64,000 bases of DNA from Bradyrhizobium sp. LHD-71 (lineage in GTDB: Bacteria > Pseudomonadota > Alphaproteobacteria > Rhizobiales > Xanthobacteraceae). A model generated the notes under the pieces. The model ran no database searches. It worked only from the letters and a program-made list of their open reading frames with translations, and was not told the DNA's origin. Shown piece by piece: positions 15,585-25,031 of the stretch (positions within the stretch are counted from its first letter, which is position 1; every line of letters begins with the position of its first letter). The stretch covers positions 1 through 64,000 of the forward strand of contig NZ_JAVIFX010000020.1 of NCBI RefSeq assembly GCF_031157255.1, in the 5' to 3' direction. Both the position numbers and the translations under genes were made by a program.

Positions 15585-17057
15585 TCACCTGCCCAGGAGG
15601 GGCGGCAACACCTTCCGCGTCCAGCCCGTCGCCTCCTCATAGGCGTTGGCGAGCCGCATCACGGCGTGCTCGGCGCGACTGGGGCCGACAACCTGCATTC
15701 CCATCGGCAGTCCTGCGGCGTTGAGGCCGACAGGCATGCCAAGCGACGGACAGCCGGACATGGTGATCGGGATCACCACCTGCATCCAGCGATGGTAGGT
15801 ATCCATCTTCTTGCCGGCGATTTCCTGCGGCCAGTGCGTTTCGACGGGGAAGGGGAAGACCGCCGCGCTCGGCAGCGTCAGATAGTCGTAGCGCTGGAAC
15901 AGGCGGCGGACCTCACGGTACCAGGCATTGCGAACCTCCGATGCCGCTGCGAGGTCGAATGCGGAAAGCTTGTACGCTTCCTCGACCTCCCATTGCGCCT
16001 CCGGCTTCATGTGCGTCCGCGACGCAGGATTGTCGTAGTGCACACGCAGCTTCGATCCGGTGAGCCAGGCGCGCAGCACCAGCCAGGCCTGCCAGATCGC
16101 TTCCGGATCGAAGTCGGGCGTCACGTCCTCAACGATGCAGCCCATGCTTTCGAAGGTGCGTAGCGCACCCCGGCACAGCTCGCGAACGCCGGCCTCCATG
16201 GGCAGATTGCCGAACTCGCCGATCCAGCCGATGCGTTTGCCTTTGACATCGCATTTCAGCTGCTCAACCACATAGGAATGCGGGTCGGCAATCGATAGTG
16301 GCACGCGGTCGTCGTAGCCCGCCTGCACCGACAGCAGCATCTGCAGGTCCTCGACCGTTCGTGCCATCGGTCCCTTGACGCTCAGCCCGGTCAGGAAGAC
16401 GTCCTCGTTATGATGCGGTACCCGGCCGTAGGAGGTGCGGAAGCCCAGCACATTGTTGAACGCGGCCGGGTTGCGCAGCGAGCCGCCGTGGTCGCTGCCG
16501 TCGGCGACGGGCAGCATGCGCAGTGCCAGCGCGACCGCGGCACCCCCGCTCGATCCGCCGGACGTCCTCGTCTGGTCGTAGGCGTTGCGTGTCAGCCCGA
16601 ACAACGGATTGTAAGTCTGCGAACCAAGGCCGAATTCCGGCGTGTTGGTCTTGCCGATGATGATCGCGCCGGCATTGCGCATGCGCTCGACGAACAGCGC
16701 GTCGGCGTCCGGCACTGTGTCCTTGTAGAGCGGCGAGCCTTGGGTGGTACGAAGTCCTTTGGTCGCCGCGAGATCCTTGATCGCCTGCGGCATGCCGTGC
16801 AGCGGACCCATGTCTTCGCCGCGCTTGAGCTGGTCGTCGCGTATGCCGGCCTCGGCGATCAGCTCGCCCCGCTCGCGCAGCGAGATGATCGCGTTGACCT
16901 TCGGATTGAAGCGCTCGATGTGATCGAGATAGGCTTTCATGACCTCGACGCAGGACAATTGCCGTGCCCGCAGCGCGCGGCCGAGCGGCAGCGCGTCCAT
17001 CATCACGATGTCGGAGACGGCCGGCTCGGTCTGCTGTGCGGATGGTAGGTCGGTCAT
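15585..17057 (-). CDS. Amidase signature family hydrolase
   Basis: 490 residues from MTDLPSAQ, with GAGGAG eight bases upstream. The Ser-cisSer-Lys triad is present: Lys in GMPQAIKDLAATKG, cis-Ser in TSGGSSGGAAVALA and nucleophile Ser in GSDHGGSLRNPAAF. It hydrolyses a carboxamide to the acid and ammonia; substrate unknown. The start overlaps the stop of the upstream isomerase-like gene by four bases (ATGA), so the two are coupled. Confidence 0.92.
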   Translation of the reverse strand: MTDLPSAQQTEPAVSDIVMMDALPLGRALRARQLSCVEVMKAYLDHIERFNPKVNAIISLRERGELIAEAGIRDDQLKRGEDMGPLHGMPQAIKDLAATKGLRTTQGSPLYKDTVPDADALFVERMRNAGAIIIGKTNTPEFGLGSQTYNPLFGLTRNAYDQTRTSGGSSGGAAVALALRMLPVADGSDHGGSLRNPAAFNNVLGFRTSYGRVPHHNEDVFLTGLSVKGPMARTVEDLQMLLSVQAGYDDRVPLSIADPHSYVVEQLKCDVKGKRIGWIGEFGNLPMEAGVRELCRGALRTFESMGCIVEDVTPDFDPEAIWQAWLVLRAWLTGSKLRVHYDNPASRTHMKPEAQWEVEEAYKLSAFDLAAASEVRNAWYREVRRLFQRYDYLTLPSAAVFPFPVETHWPQEIAGKKMDTYHRWMQVVIPITMSGCPSLGMPVGLNAAGLPMGMQVVGPSRAEHAVMRLANAYEEATGWTRKVLPPLLGR

Positions 17058-17839
17058 GAAGCGCTCCTCTTTCTGCACGTCTCGAACCAGCCGAGCCCGT
17101 CCATGGTCTTGCCGCGCGGACGATACTCGCAGCCGACGAAACCGTCATAGCCGAGCCTGTCGAGTTCGCCGAACAGGAACGGAAAGTTCAATTCCTCGCC
17201 GTCGGGCTCGTTACGCGACGGAACGCTGGCGATCTGGATGTGCCGCGTCATCGGCATCAGCCGCTCCAGCGCCTTCGTCACGTCGCCGTGGATGATCTGC
17301 CGGTGGTAGATGTCGAATTGCAGCCAGACATTCGGCAACTTGAGCTCTTGGATCAGCTGCTCGGCAAGATCGAAGTCGTTGAGGAAGAGACCCGGGATGT
17401 CACGCGGGTTGATCGGCTCGAGCATCACCTCGATGCCGTCTGCACCGAGTATTTCCGCCGCGAAGGCGACGGACTTCTTGAAGGCGGCAACGGCACGCGG
17501 ATCGTTGCGATCGGCCTTGCCCGCCACTAGGTGAAATCGCCTGACGCCGGTCTCGCGCGCGTATGTGCGCGCCGTCATCACCGCCTGCTGCAGCTCGGCA
17601 AAGCGCTCCGGCAGCGCGGCGAGGCCGCGGTCGCCGGCCGCGGTGTTTCCCGAGGCCATGTTGAACAGTGCCGGCGTGAGATTGTTGCGGCGCAAGCGCT
17701 CGGCGATGACGTCGGGCGGATGCTCGTAGGGAAACAGAATTTCCACCGCGTTGAAGCCGGCCTGCGCGGCCGCCTCGAACCGGTCGAGCAGCGGCCATTC
17801 CTGGAACATCCAGTTCAGATTGGCAGCGAAGCGTGGCAT
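17054..17839 (-). CDS. Hydroxypyruvate isomerase family (Hyi-like, TIM barrel)
   Basis: 261 residues starting at MPRFAANLNWMFQEWP, the typical N-terminus of the hydroxypyruvate isomerase/OtnI group. Metal-site blocks are visible: IEVMLEPINPRDIPGLFLND, WLQFDIYHRQIIHGD, HIQIASVPSRNEPDGEELN and GFVGCEYRP. Family members isomerise hydroxypyruvate/tartronate semialdehyde or related 2-oxo-sugar acids. Co-transcribed with an amidase. The 5' flank is a palindromic repeat. Confidence 0.85.
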   Translation of the reverse strand: MPRFAANLNWMFQEWPLLDRFEAAAQAGFNAVEILFPYEHPPDVIAERLRRNNLTPALFNMASGNTAAGDRGLAALPERFAELQQAVMTARTYARETGVRRFHLVAGKADRNDPRAVAAFKKSVAFAAEILGADGIEVMLEPINPRDIPGLFLNDFDLAEQLIQELKLPNVWLQFDIYHRQIIHGDVTKALERLMPMTRHIQIASVPSRNEPDGEELNFPFLFGELDRLGYDGFVGCEYRPRGKTMDGLGWFETCRKRSAS

Positions 17840-17847
17840 CTGACGAC

Positions 17848-17937
17848 CGTCATTGCGAGGAGCGAAGCGACGAAGCAATCCAGCGCTGAATTTGCGTCAG
17901 ACTCAGACTGGATTGCTTCGCTTCGCTCGCAATGACG
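17848..17937. repeat. Palindromic interspersed repeat, copy 1
   Basis: The left end CGTCATTGCGAG and right end CTCGCAATGACG are inverted copies, extended inward by GAAGCAATCCAG on the left and CTGGATTGCTTC on the right. Related copies are at 25969-26023 and 62140-62194, all intergenic. Elements like this are common in Bradyrhizobium-type genomes. Confidence 0.9.
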
Positions 17938-17952
17938 CCTCTTGTTGGTGGT

Positions 17953-19116
17953 CTAGCCGGACGACGACTTTGTCCGCGTAAACTGCACTGCCGTTGCGGC
18001 CATCGCAAGGCTGGCACCGAGCACGAGGAACACACTCGCAACGCCCATTGCGGCCGCGAGCAATCCCGCAGCGAACGGAATCACGACCTGTCCCAGCCGC
18101 GTGCCGCCGGTGCGCAGCGAGTTGGCGGTGCCGCGCACGTCGCTCGAGACCAGCCCGAGCAGGCTGGAAATGGCCGTCGTCACCGCAATGCCGAGTGCGC
18201 CGCCAAGGATCGCGATTGCCACATACATCAGGGGTAGGGAGATCGGCGCGGCCATCGCGCCGAAGGCCAGGGCGCCGGCGATCGTGCTTGTGACCATCAG
18301 CGTGGTGCTGCCGAGCCAGGCGCTGAGCCTGGCAAAGAACAGGCGCGAGACCACTGCAGCGAAGGCGCGGACAGCCAGGAGTGAGCCGATCACATCGACG
18401 GCGATGTTTCGTTCCGTGCCCATCAACGGCAGGTACACCACGATCAGATCCTGCGCGACGACGGCGACGACGCTGACCGAAAAGACAACCAGGAAACCCG
18501 GGCTGCGGACGATCTCGCGCACCGGGACGGGTGCAGCACCATCTGCATGCAGCGCGCGCTTGTGGCCGGAGCGTAGCGGCAGGCTGGAGAGGAAAGCGAG
18601 CACCGCAGTCGCAACGCCGATCCAGAACAGCGGCTGCGTCGGCGGGATCGCGGCAGAACCGCCGACCCAGCCGACCACCGCAGGACCCGCGCCCTGTCCG
18701 ATCGCGGTCGCCACCATGTAGTTGCCGAGCATGCGCTCCATCACCCCGGGTCCCGGCTGCTGCGCGCACAGCACCTGCAGCCCGATGCTCAGAAACAGGT
18801 GGCCGATGCCGAGCGTGGCGGTGAAGAACAGCAGGGCGTAGATCGACGGAAACAGGGCGATGCCGGCACAGCCGGCGACCAGCAGCGCAGTGCCGGCCCA
18901 GACCATCTTCACGTCATTGCCGCGGTCGATCGCGCGGCCGACCTTCAGCGCCAGCAGGACGGGCAGTATGGCAAACGCCGCCGTGAGGATGCCGATCCAG
19001 GCGGCGGACAGGCCGAGTTCGATGGCGCGATAGGAGGTGGTGACCCGCACGATCGAGATGACCGACAGCTCGAAAAAGGCAGTCGCCATCATGGGAACGA
19101 CAAATCGGTAGTTCAT
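17953..19116 (-). CDS. MFS transporter
   Basis: 387 residues from MNYRFVVPMM, about twelve hydrophobic helices. The loop between helices 2 and 3 (LALKVGRAIDRGNDVKMV) is the family motif A region. The start is uncertain: the purine-rich stretch at about 19150-19165 would favour a TTG start at 19143. It lies between the hydroxypyruvate-isomerase-like and CoA-transferase genes on the same strand, so it may import the substrate of this catabolic region; drug or product efflux is equally possible. Confidence 0.85.
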   Translation of the reverse strand: MNYRFVVPMMATAFFELSVISIVRVTTSYRAIELGLSAAWIGILTAAFAILPVLLALKVGRAIDRGNDVKMVWAGTALLVAGCAGIALFPSIYALLFFTATLGIGHLFLSIGLQVLCAQQPGPGVMERMLGNYMVATAIGQGAGPAVVGWVGGSAAIPPTQPLFWIGVATAVLAFLSSLPLRSGHKRALHADGAAPVPVREIVRSPGFLVVFSVSVVAVVAQDLIVVYLPLMGTERNIAVDVIGSLLAVRAFAAVVSRLFFARLSAWLGSTTLMVTSTIAGALAFGAMAAPISLPLMYVAIAILGGALGIAVTTAISSLLGLVSSDVRGTANSLRTGGTRLGQVVIPFAAGLLAAAMGVASVFLVLGASLAMAATAVQFTRTKSSSG

Positions 19117-19333
19117 CTGCGTGCGCGAGGCCGTTCCCTCAAGTCTTTCCCTATCCTCTCCTTCCCATCGAAGCATCGCGCGACGGGATTCGAATAGATC
19201 AAGAACAACACGCGGCGCTGCATCAGGCAATCGGCGCGGGAGTCAGGGCAGCAATGCTCTGCGCGGCGCTCCAGGCATTAGCTGAAAATGCAGTCAAACA
19301 TTCTACTGTGCAGCACGCGAGAATGCCTCAGCC

Positions 19334-20539
19334 TCAGGCAACCGCCTTCGCCGCGCGCATCCTTGAGATCTCCTCGGCGCTGTAGCCGTATTCGCGCAAC
19401 ACGTCGTCGGAATGCTCACCCACGCCCGGCGCCTGTCGTGGCGGCGTCTTCGGTGCGCCTTCGACGTGGAATGGGCTGGAGATGGTTTCAAACGAGCCGT
19501 CGGCCAGCGGTACGATCGCGCCGGCGTCGCGCATCTGTTGATCGTCCAGCGCTTCGTCGATGGTGCCGACGAAGCCGAAGGTGATGCCGGCGGCGTCGAG
19601 TGTCGTGCGTAGATCGGCGAGATCGAAGCGGGCGAACAGGTCGTCGAACTCCGCCATCAGCGCCGGGACATTGGCGCGGCGGGCGTCCGCGGTGGCAAAG
19701 CGCGGATCGGCGGCAAGCTCGGGGCGACCGAGTGTGGCGACGAGGAGAGGATACTGCTTCACGTCATTGACCATCGCCAGGTTGAACCAGCGATTGTCGC
19801 GCGTGCGATACATGTTGGTGGTCGCGCTCAGCGACTGCGAGCGCGGCGGCCGCGGCGGGATGGTCGCGCCGGTCAGGCGCGCCTGCACCAGGAACGCGTT
19901 GGACCACAGCCCGTTCGCCAGCAGCGACGACGACACCAGCCCGCCCTTGCCGGTGAGTTGGCGGCGATAGAGCCCGGTCACGATCGCCGCATAAAGCGCG
20001 ATGCTGCAGGGATGGTCGCCCATGCCTGCAACCGAACGAGCCGGTGGCGACATCGAATCGGGGCGGACCTGATCCATCAAGCCGGAGCGCGCCCAGTAGG
20101 CGGTGGAATCGAAGCCCGTCTTGTCGGCCTCGACGCCCTTTTCGCCATAGGCGGTGAACGACGCGTAAATCAGCTGCGCATTGCGGGAGCTGAGATCCTC
20201 ATACGAGATCATCATGCGTCGGCGGACGGGCAGCGGCAGGTTTGTGACGAACACGTCGGCCTTGGCCACCAGCCGGTGCAGCACCTCGAGACCCTGCGGC
20301 GTCTTCAGGTTGAGCGCGATGCTGCGCTTGTTGCGTGCGCCATGCAGCCAGGCGTAGTCGACGTTGCTCTTCGGCGTTCCAGGCACCGCGTGCAGCGTGC
20401 GATAGGCGTCGCCTTCGCCCGGCGGCTCGATCTTGATCACGTCGGCGCCGAAGTCCGACAGCACGGTGGCGGCGGCTGGAGCGGCAATGAAGCTCGCACA
20501 GTCAATCACTTTCAACCCTGCAAAGAGCTGCTCCGTCAT
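19334..20539 (-). CDS. Family III CoA-transferase (CaiB/BaiF)
   Basis: 401 residues. The N-terminal block LKVIDCASFIAAPAAATVLSDFGADVIKIEPP is the family III signature, and the catalytic Asp occurs in VAGMGDHPCSIAL. It moves CoA between carboxylic acids, activating a substrate for degradation. It is a clear paralog of the next gene upstream (20629-21828) over the whole length. The two are separated by 89 bp, so the pair arose by tandem duplication and may form a heteromer or act on successive substrates. Confidence 0.93.
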   Translation of the reverse strand: MTEQLFAGLKVIDCASFIAAPAAATVLSDFGADVIKIEPPGEGDAYRTLHAVPGTPKSNVDYAWLHGARNKRSIALNLKTPQGLEVLHRLVAKADVFVTNLPLPVRRRMMISYEDLSSRNAQLIYASFTAYGEKGVEADKTGFDSTAYWARSGLMDQVRPDSMSPPARSVAGMGDHPCSIALYAAIVTGLYRRQLTGKGGLVSSSLLANGLWSNAFLVQARLTGATIPPRPPRSQSLSATTNMYRTRDNRWFNLAMVNDVKQYPLLVATLGRPELAADPRFATADARRANVPALMAEFDDLFARFDLADLRTTLDAAGITFGFVGTIDEALDDQQMRDAGAIVPLADGSFETISSPFHVEGAPKTPPRQAPGVGEHSDDVLREYGYSAEEISRMRAAKAVA

Positions 20540-20628
20540 GGCCTCGCTTCCTCCCTGCCTCGCGTTCTAGCTGACGTCCTTTTCTTCAGTCGTTCTCGAT
20601 GCAACAGCGAACGCCTCGGGCCGCGGTG

Positions 20629-21828
20629 TCAGCCGACGGCCTTCGTGTCGCGCAGCTTCCTGATGTCTGCGTCGTCGTATCCATGTTCGCGCAGGATCTC
20701 GTCGCTGTGTTGGCCGATCGAGGGAGCTGTGGCGGGTTGCCGCTTGGTCTCGCCGTCGACATTGAACGGGCTCGAAATCGTCAATCCCGAGCCGTCGGCG
20801 AATGGAACGATGGCGCCTGCATGCCGCGCCTGTTCGTCGTCGACAAGATCGTCCAGGGTGTTGACGATGCCGAAGGTGATGCCGGCGCTATCGAGGATCT
20901 TGCGCCACTCCTCAAGCGTCTTTTCGGAAAACACCTTGTCGTAGATTTCGATCAGCTCAGGCGAATTTTTCTGCCGATCCGCCTGCGCGGCGTACTTCTC
21001 GGTCAGGTGTGACAATCCGATCGCCGCCATGAAGGGGGCGTATTGCCGCGCTTCGTTGACCATCGACAGGATGAACCAGCGCCCGTCCTTGCAGCGATAG
21101 GAGTTGCTGAGCGGGTTCAGCACATGCGTGCGTTTCGGCCGCGGTGGAAATTCCGCGCCGATCAGCCTGGCCTGCACGAGATAGCTGTTCGACCACAGGC
21201 CGTTCGCAACCAGCGATGAACTGACCTGGCCGCCGCGCCCGGTGCGTTCGCGCCGCCACAGCGCGGTCATGATCGCGCTGAACAGCGCCACCGCGCTGGG
21301 ATGGTCGCCCATCCCCGGCGACGAGCGGGCCGGCGTCGCCTCCGCGTCCGGCCGCACCATGTCCATCAGGCCCGAGCGCGCCCAGTAGGCGGTGGAGTCG
21401 AAGCCGGTCTTTTCGGCTTCAGGGCCGGCTTCGCCGTAAGCGGTGAACGAGGCGTAGATCAGCCGCGGATTGACGTCTTTAAGGTCGTTGTAGCCCGTCT
21501 TCAGCTTGCGCCGCACAGGGAACGGCATGTTGGTGATGAAGACGTCGGCCTTTTCCACCAACCGGCACAGCACTTCGTGGCCGCGTTCGGATTTCAGGTC
21601 GAGGGCAAGGCCGCGCTTGTTGCGGTTGTCGAGGATCCAGGCGTAGTCGCGGCTCGTCTTCGGCGAGCCGGGACGAACATGCAGCGTGCGATAGAGATCG
21701 CCTTCGCCCGGCGGCTCGATCTTGATCACGTCGGCACCGAAATCGGAGAAAATCGTCGCGGCAGCGGGCGCGGCGATGAAGCTCGCGCAATCGATCACCC
21801 TCAGTCCGGCGAAAAGCCCCTCGGCCAT
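20629..21828 (-). CDS. Family III CoA-transferase (CaiB/BaiF), paralog
   Basis: 399 residues starting at MAEGLFAGLRVIDCASFIAA; an in-frame upstream ATG would pass through a hairpin and is rejected. The catalytic Asp is in SPGMGDHPSAVAL. It shares with its neighbour long identical stretches such as EKTGFDSTAYWARSGLMD. The 5' flank contains two hairpins, one a strong terminator for the upstream thiolase unit, so this gene and its paralog are probably transcribed from their own promoter. Confidence 0.93.
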   Translation of the reverse strand: MAEGLFAGLRVIDCASFIAAPAAATIFSDFGADVIKIEPPGEGDLYRTLHVRPGSPKTSRDYAWILDNRNKRGLALDLKSERGHEVLCRLVEKADVFITNMPFPVRRKLKTGYNDLKDVNPRLIYASFTAYGEAGPEAEKTGFDSTAYWARSGLMDMVRPDAEATPARSSPGMGDHPSAVALFSAIMTALWRRERTGRGGQVSSSLVANGLWSNSYLVQARLIGAEFPPRPKRTHVLNPLSNSYRCKDGRWFILSMVNEARQYAPFMAAIGLSHLTEKYAAQADRQKNSPELIEIYDKVFSEKTLEEWRKILDSAGITFGIVNTLDDLVDDEQARHAGAIVPFADGSGLTISSPFNVDGETKRQPATAPSIGQHSDEILREHGYDDADIRKLRDTKAVG

Positions 21829-21853
21829 TGTTCTGGATTCCTCAAAAAGAATA

Positions 21854-21873
21854 CCCGGAAATGATTTTCCGGG
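21854..21873 (-). terminator. Hairpin before the CoA-transferase start
   Basis: CCCGGAAA and TTTCCGGG pair around a four-base loop, followed on the minus strand by a T-rich stretch (TATTCTTTTT). It lies just before the CoA-transferase start codon, so it is either a second terminator in tandem with 21896-21926 or a leader hairpin. Confidence 0.55.
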
Positions 21874-21895
21874 CCTGATCTCGCATGTCAAAGAC

Positions 21896-21926
21896 AAAAG
21901 GGGAAGCGATGCGCTTCCCCTTTTTT
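21896..21926 (-). terminator. Rho-independent terminator after the thiolase gene
   Basis: AAAAGGGGAAGCG at 21896-21908 pairs perfectly over 13 bp with CGCTTCCCCTTTT at 21912-21924 around a three-base loop. It is flanked by T-runs on both strands and starts eight bases after the thiolase stop, so it ends the DUF35-thiolase transcript. Confidence 0.85.
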
Positions 21927-21933
21927 CCGACCG

Positions 21934-23073
21934 TCAACGCTGGTTGGTGAAGATGACTGTGCCCGATGCGGCGAACATGCCGCCGACGCCGTGACACACC
22001 GAGATCTTCGCATTCGGCACTTGCGCCGGCGCAATGCCGCGCATCTGCCGCACGCTCTCCTGCAGCGCGTACATGCCGTACATGCCCGAGTGCATGTACG
22101 AGAGCCCGCCGCCGTTGGTGTTCAATGGCAGCTTGCCACCGGGACGCGTGTTGCCGTCGGCGATGAACTTGCCCGTTTCCTCGTGCGGCATGAAGCCGAG
22201 ATCGCCCAGCCCATACAGCGGCAGGTGAGCAAATGCGTCGTAGATCATCAGGTGATCGACATCCTTATGGGCGATGCCTGCCTCCTGAAAGGCGAGCGGG
22301 CCGGCCACCTTGAACGCACGCGAGGAGTTGAAGGTCTCCATCTGGCTGACCATCGGCGTCTCCACGCTCTCGCCGGTACCGAGGATGTAGACCGGCTTCT
22401 GCGGGAAGTCCTTGGCGCGGTCGGCGCTGGTCAGGATCAGCGCGCCGCCGCCGTCGGTGACGAGGCAGCACTCCAGGATGCGGAACGGATAGGCGATCAT
22501 GCGCGAGTTGAGCACGTCGTCGACGGTGAGCGGGTCCTTCATGGTCGCCCGCGGGTTCTTTGCGGCCCATTCGCGCTGCACCACAGACACCATCGCCATC
22601 TGTTCCTGCGTGATGCCGTGCGTCTTCAGGAAGCGCAGCACAGGAATGGTGAACATGCTGGGCGGGCCCGCTACGCCGAACGGCATCTCGAACTGACCGT
22701 TGAGGCTGTCGGCGCCCACTGCGCGCGGCGGGCGGCCGATGTTCGATTTGCCGCTCTCGGCATGGGTAATGAGCACGGTCTTGCAGAGGCCGGCCTCGAT
22801 CGCGGCAGCCGCATGGCGGACATGGAGCATGAACGAGCAGCCGCCGACGGAGGTGTTGTCCACCCAGGTCGGCTTGATGCCAAGATAATGACAGACCTGC
22901 TGCGGCTGCTCGACGGCAGTCGCAAAGCCGTCGATGTCCTTGATCGTCAGGCCTGCGTCGGCGATGGCGTTGAGCGCCGCATCGGCGTGCAACTGGATCT
23001 GCGACATGTCGGGGATGACGCCGAGCTTGGTCGTTTCGGCCGCGCCAACGACGGCCACCTGGTTTCTGCGCAT
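21934..23073 (-). CDS. Thiolase family protein (SCP-x/acetyl-CoA acetyltransferase-like)
   Basis: 379 residues from MRRNQVAVVGAAET. The nucleophile Cys is in NTSVGGCSFMLHVRHAAAAI, and the C-terminal active-site region has NTNGGGLSYMHSGMYGMYAL and ISVCHGVGGMFAASGT. This is the SCP-x-like thiolase class that works together with a DUF35 OB-fold protein, which here is the adjacent upstream gene ending four bases before this start. It probably cleaves a 3-ketoacyl-CoA. Ends at a strong terminator. Confidence 0.92.
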   Translation of the reverse strand: MRRNQVAVVGAAETTKLGVIPDMSQIQLHADAALNAIADAGLTIKDIDGFATAVEQPQQVCHYLGIKPTWVDNTSVGGCSFMLHVRHAAAAIEAGLCKTVLITHAESGKSNIGRPPRAVGADSLNGQFEMPFGVAGPPSMFTIPVLRFLKTHGITQEQMAMVSVVQREWAAKNPRATMKDPLTVDDVLNSRMIAYPFRILECCLVTDGGGALILTSADRAKDFPQKPVYILGTGESVETPMVSQMETFNSSRAFKVAGPLAFQEAGIAHKDVDHLMIYDAFAHLPLYGLGDLGFMPHEETGKFIADGNTRPGGKLPLNTNGGGLSYMHSGMYGMYALQESVRQMRGIAPAQVPNAKISVCHGVGGMFAASGTVIFTNQR

Positions 23074-23077
23074 GTGG

Positions 23078-23488
23078 TCAGCCTTTCGCGGGAACGAACA
23101 GGGGAAGCGTGATCTTGTCGTCAAGCTTCTCGAATTTGACCTGGACCTTCATGTCGAGCTGCAGCGCTTCCGGCGTCTGCGGGCAGTCGACGATGTTGGT
23201 CATCATGCGCGGCCCCTCTTCGAGCTCGACCACGGCGATCGAGTAGGGCGGCGTGAAGCCGGGCACCGGACGGTGATGGATGACGTAGCTGTAAAGGAAG
23301 CCCTTGCCGCTTGCCTTGAAAACGGTCACCTCGCGGTTGCCGCATTCGGGGCAGAACGGGCGCGGTGGGAAATAGGCCTTCGAGCACTTGTTGCAGCGCT
23401 GCAGGCGCAGTTCGCCCGCCTGTGTGCCGTCCCAGAAGTGCTGGGTCTCTGGCGTCGCTTTCGGACGCGCGCGTTGCGGTTCGGGCAT
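23078..23488 (-). CDS. Zn-ribbon OB-fold protein (DUF35)
   Basis: 136 residues. The N-terminal zinc ribbon has RCNKCSKAYFPPRPFCPECG (two CxxC pairs), then an OB-fold acyl-CoA-associated domain (FLYSYVIHHRPVPGFTPPYS, IAVVELEEGPRMMTNIV). DUF35 proteins are stable partners of SCP-x-type thiolases or aldolases and shape their active site. The gene is directly before the thiolase gene with a four-base gap. Confidence 0.93.
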   Translation of the reverse strand: MPEPQRARPKATPETQHFWDGTQAGELRLQRCNKCSKAYFPPRPFCPECGNREVTVFKASGKGFLYSYVIHHRPVPGFTPPYSIAVVELEEGPRMMTNIVDCPQTPEALQLDMKVQVKFEKLDDKITLPLFVPAKG

Positions 23489-23546
23489 CTAAGCAGTCTC
23501 CCCCTGATGCTGTTCAATGTTGGTCGTGTCTTGTTAGTGGAATTAT

Positions 23547-25031
23547 TCACTGAGGCAAAGCCTTAGGTCCAGCGGAACGGCCTGCCTCTGGCGCAGATAC
23601 GCATGCGCGCACTTCATCTCTTGAGTTTCGTTCGCCTTCCTCGGGGCGCTGCTCGGTTGCCGCCATCGGCTCGGCTTCGCCGGAGATCGACGCAATTTCG
23701 TTTTCATTGATGGGGACGCTTGGCTTTTCACCGCCGTGCAGCCGGTCGGCCTTCCTCAAGTCCGGAAAATAGAACGCGATCGCGGCCACCACGAGCAGCG
23801 TTCCGAAGCCGCCGACGACCGCTGCGGCGGCAGCGCCGAGCAGGCTCGCCATGACACCCGCCTCGAAACTGCCGAGCTGGTTCGATGCGCCGACGAACAC
23901 CGAGTTGACTGCACTGACGCGGCCGCGCATCGCGTCCGGCGTGGCCATCTGGATCATGGTCTGGCGGATGACGAGGCTCACCATGTCCGATCCGCCGATC
24001 ACGATCAGGGCCGCGAGCGAAACGAGAAAGTCGGTCGAAAGGCCGAATACGATCGTCGCGATGCCGAAGACGACCACCGACCAGAGCATGGTTCCGCCGG
24101 CGCGGCGATTGACCGGCAGCCACATCAGCGCGATGCCGACCAGCAGCGCGCCGAATGTCGGCCCACTGCGCAGGATGCCGAGTTCACCGGGGCCGACATG
24201 CAAGATGTCCTGGGCGAAGATCGGCAACAGCGCGGTGACGCCGCCGAGCAGCACGGCGAACAGATCCAGCGACATCGCGCCGAGGATCAGCTGATGGTGC
24301 CGCACATAGCTGAAGCCGGCAACCGCCTTCTTCCAGGCGGAGCCGTGATCGGCCGCCTCGACGGCGGGCGGCGCCTTCACAGTAAAGATCAGCACTGCAG
24401 CACAGACGGGCAGCGCCACCAGCGCCAGGAAAATATCTTCGCCGATGCCCGCATAAAGGAAGCCGCCGATGGCCGGTCCGACCATCGCGGCGAACTGCAT
24501 CGACGACGATGAGAACGCGACCGCTTGCGGGAATTGTTCGCGCGTCACGATGTTCGGCAGCAGCGACGCGGTCGCCGGCAGCGAGAACGACCGCGCGCCG
24601 GCAATCAGCATTGCCATCAGATAGATCGGCAGCATCTGCGCCGGCATCAGGTGCACGCAGGCATAGAGGCCGAGCGCGCCGATCGCCTGCACGGACTGCG
24701 AGGCCATCACCACCTTGCGGCGATCGTAATGATCGGCGGCATAGCCGGCGATCGCCAGCAGCGGGATCGAGGGCAGGAACTGGGCAAGACCGATCAGGCC
24801 GAGGCTCAGCGCGCTGCCGGTCTGTGCGTAGACGAACCAGCCGAGCGCGACGGCCTGCACCTGCATCGCCATGACGATCAGCATCCGCGTGCAGATGAAC
24901 CGGAGCAGGTTGGGCTGCGCGTAGACCGCCGCAGGTGTCATCGCGCGTCGTCGGCTTGCAAGCGTCTGCGATCCAGGCGTTTGCGGTCCAGGCGTCCGTC
25001 CTTCAAGCGTTTCTCGTCCGTGTCGCAGCAT
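23547..25031 (-). CDS. MFS transporter (EntS-like, MFS_3)
   Basis: 494 residues from MLRHGRETL. About twelve hydrophobic helices start at residue 40, with AGYAADHYDRRKVVMASQ as motif A and IRQTMIQMATPDAMRGRVSA as the second-half equivalent. A 70-residue soluble C-terminal tail follows (KADRLHGGEKPSVPINEN onward). The N-terminal leader encodes a 15-bp tandem repeat; a shorter start at MTPAAVYAQP (24941) lacks the repeat and is a good alternative. Divergent from the crotonase gene. Confidence 0.85.
   Translation of the reverse strand: MLRHGRETLEGRTPGPQTPGSQTLASRRRAMTPAAVYAQPNLLRFICTRMLIVMAMQVQAVALGWFVYAQTGSALSLGLIGLAQFLPSIPLLAIAGYAADHYDRRKVVMASQSVQAIGALGLYACVHLMPAQMLPIYLMAMLIAGARSFSLPATASLLPNIVTREQFPQAVAFSSSSMQFAAMVGPAIGGFLYAGIGEDIFLALVALPVCAAVLIFTVKAPPAVEAADHGSAWKKAVAGFSYVRHHQLILGAMSLDLFAVLLGGVTALLPIFAQDILHVGPGELGILRSGPTFGALLVGIALMWLPVNRRAGGTMLWSVVVFGIATIVFGLSTDFLVSLAALIVIGGSDMVSLVIRQTMIQMATPDAMRGRVSAVNSVFVGASNQLGSFEAGVMASLLGAAAAAVVGGFGTLLVVAAIAFYFPDLRKADRLHGGEKPSVPINENEIASISGEAEPMAATEQRPEEGERNSRDEVRACVSAPEAGRSAGPKALPQ
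24963..25007 (-). repeat. 15-bp tandem repeat in the MFS leader
   Basis: Two adjacent copies, CGTCTGCGATCCAGG and CGTTTGCGGTCCAGG, followed by a degenerate third. On the coding strand they give the residues TPGPQ, TPGSQ and T. A repeat of exactly five codons keeps the frame. Confidence 0.75.

Noticed and set aside
15376..15588. 71-codon N-terminal extension of the VOC gene
   Set aside because: The extension has no fold signature, and a good ribosome site precedes the ATG at 15375.
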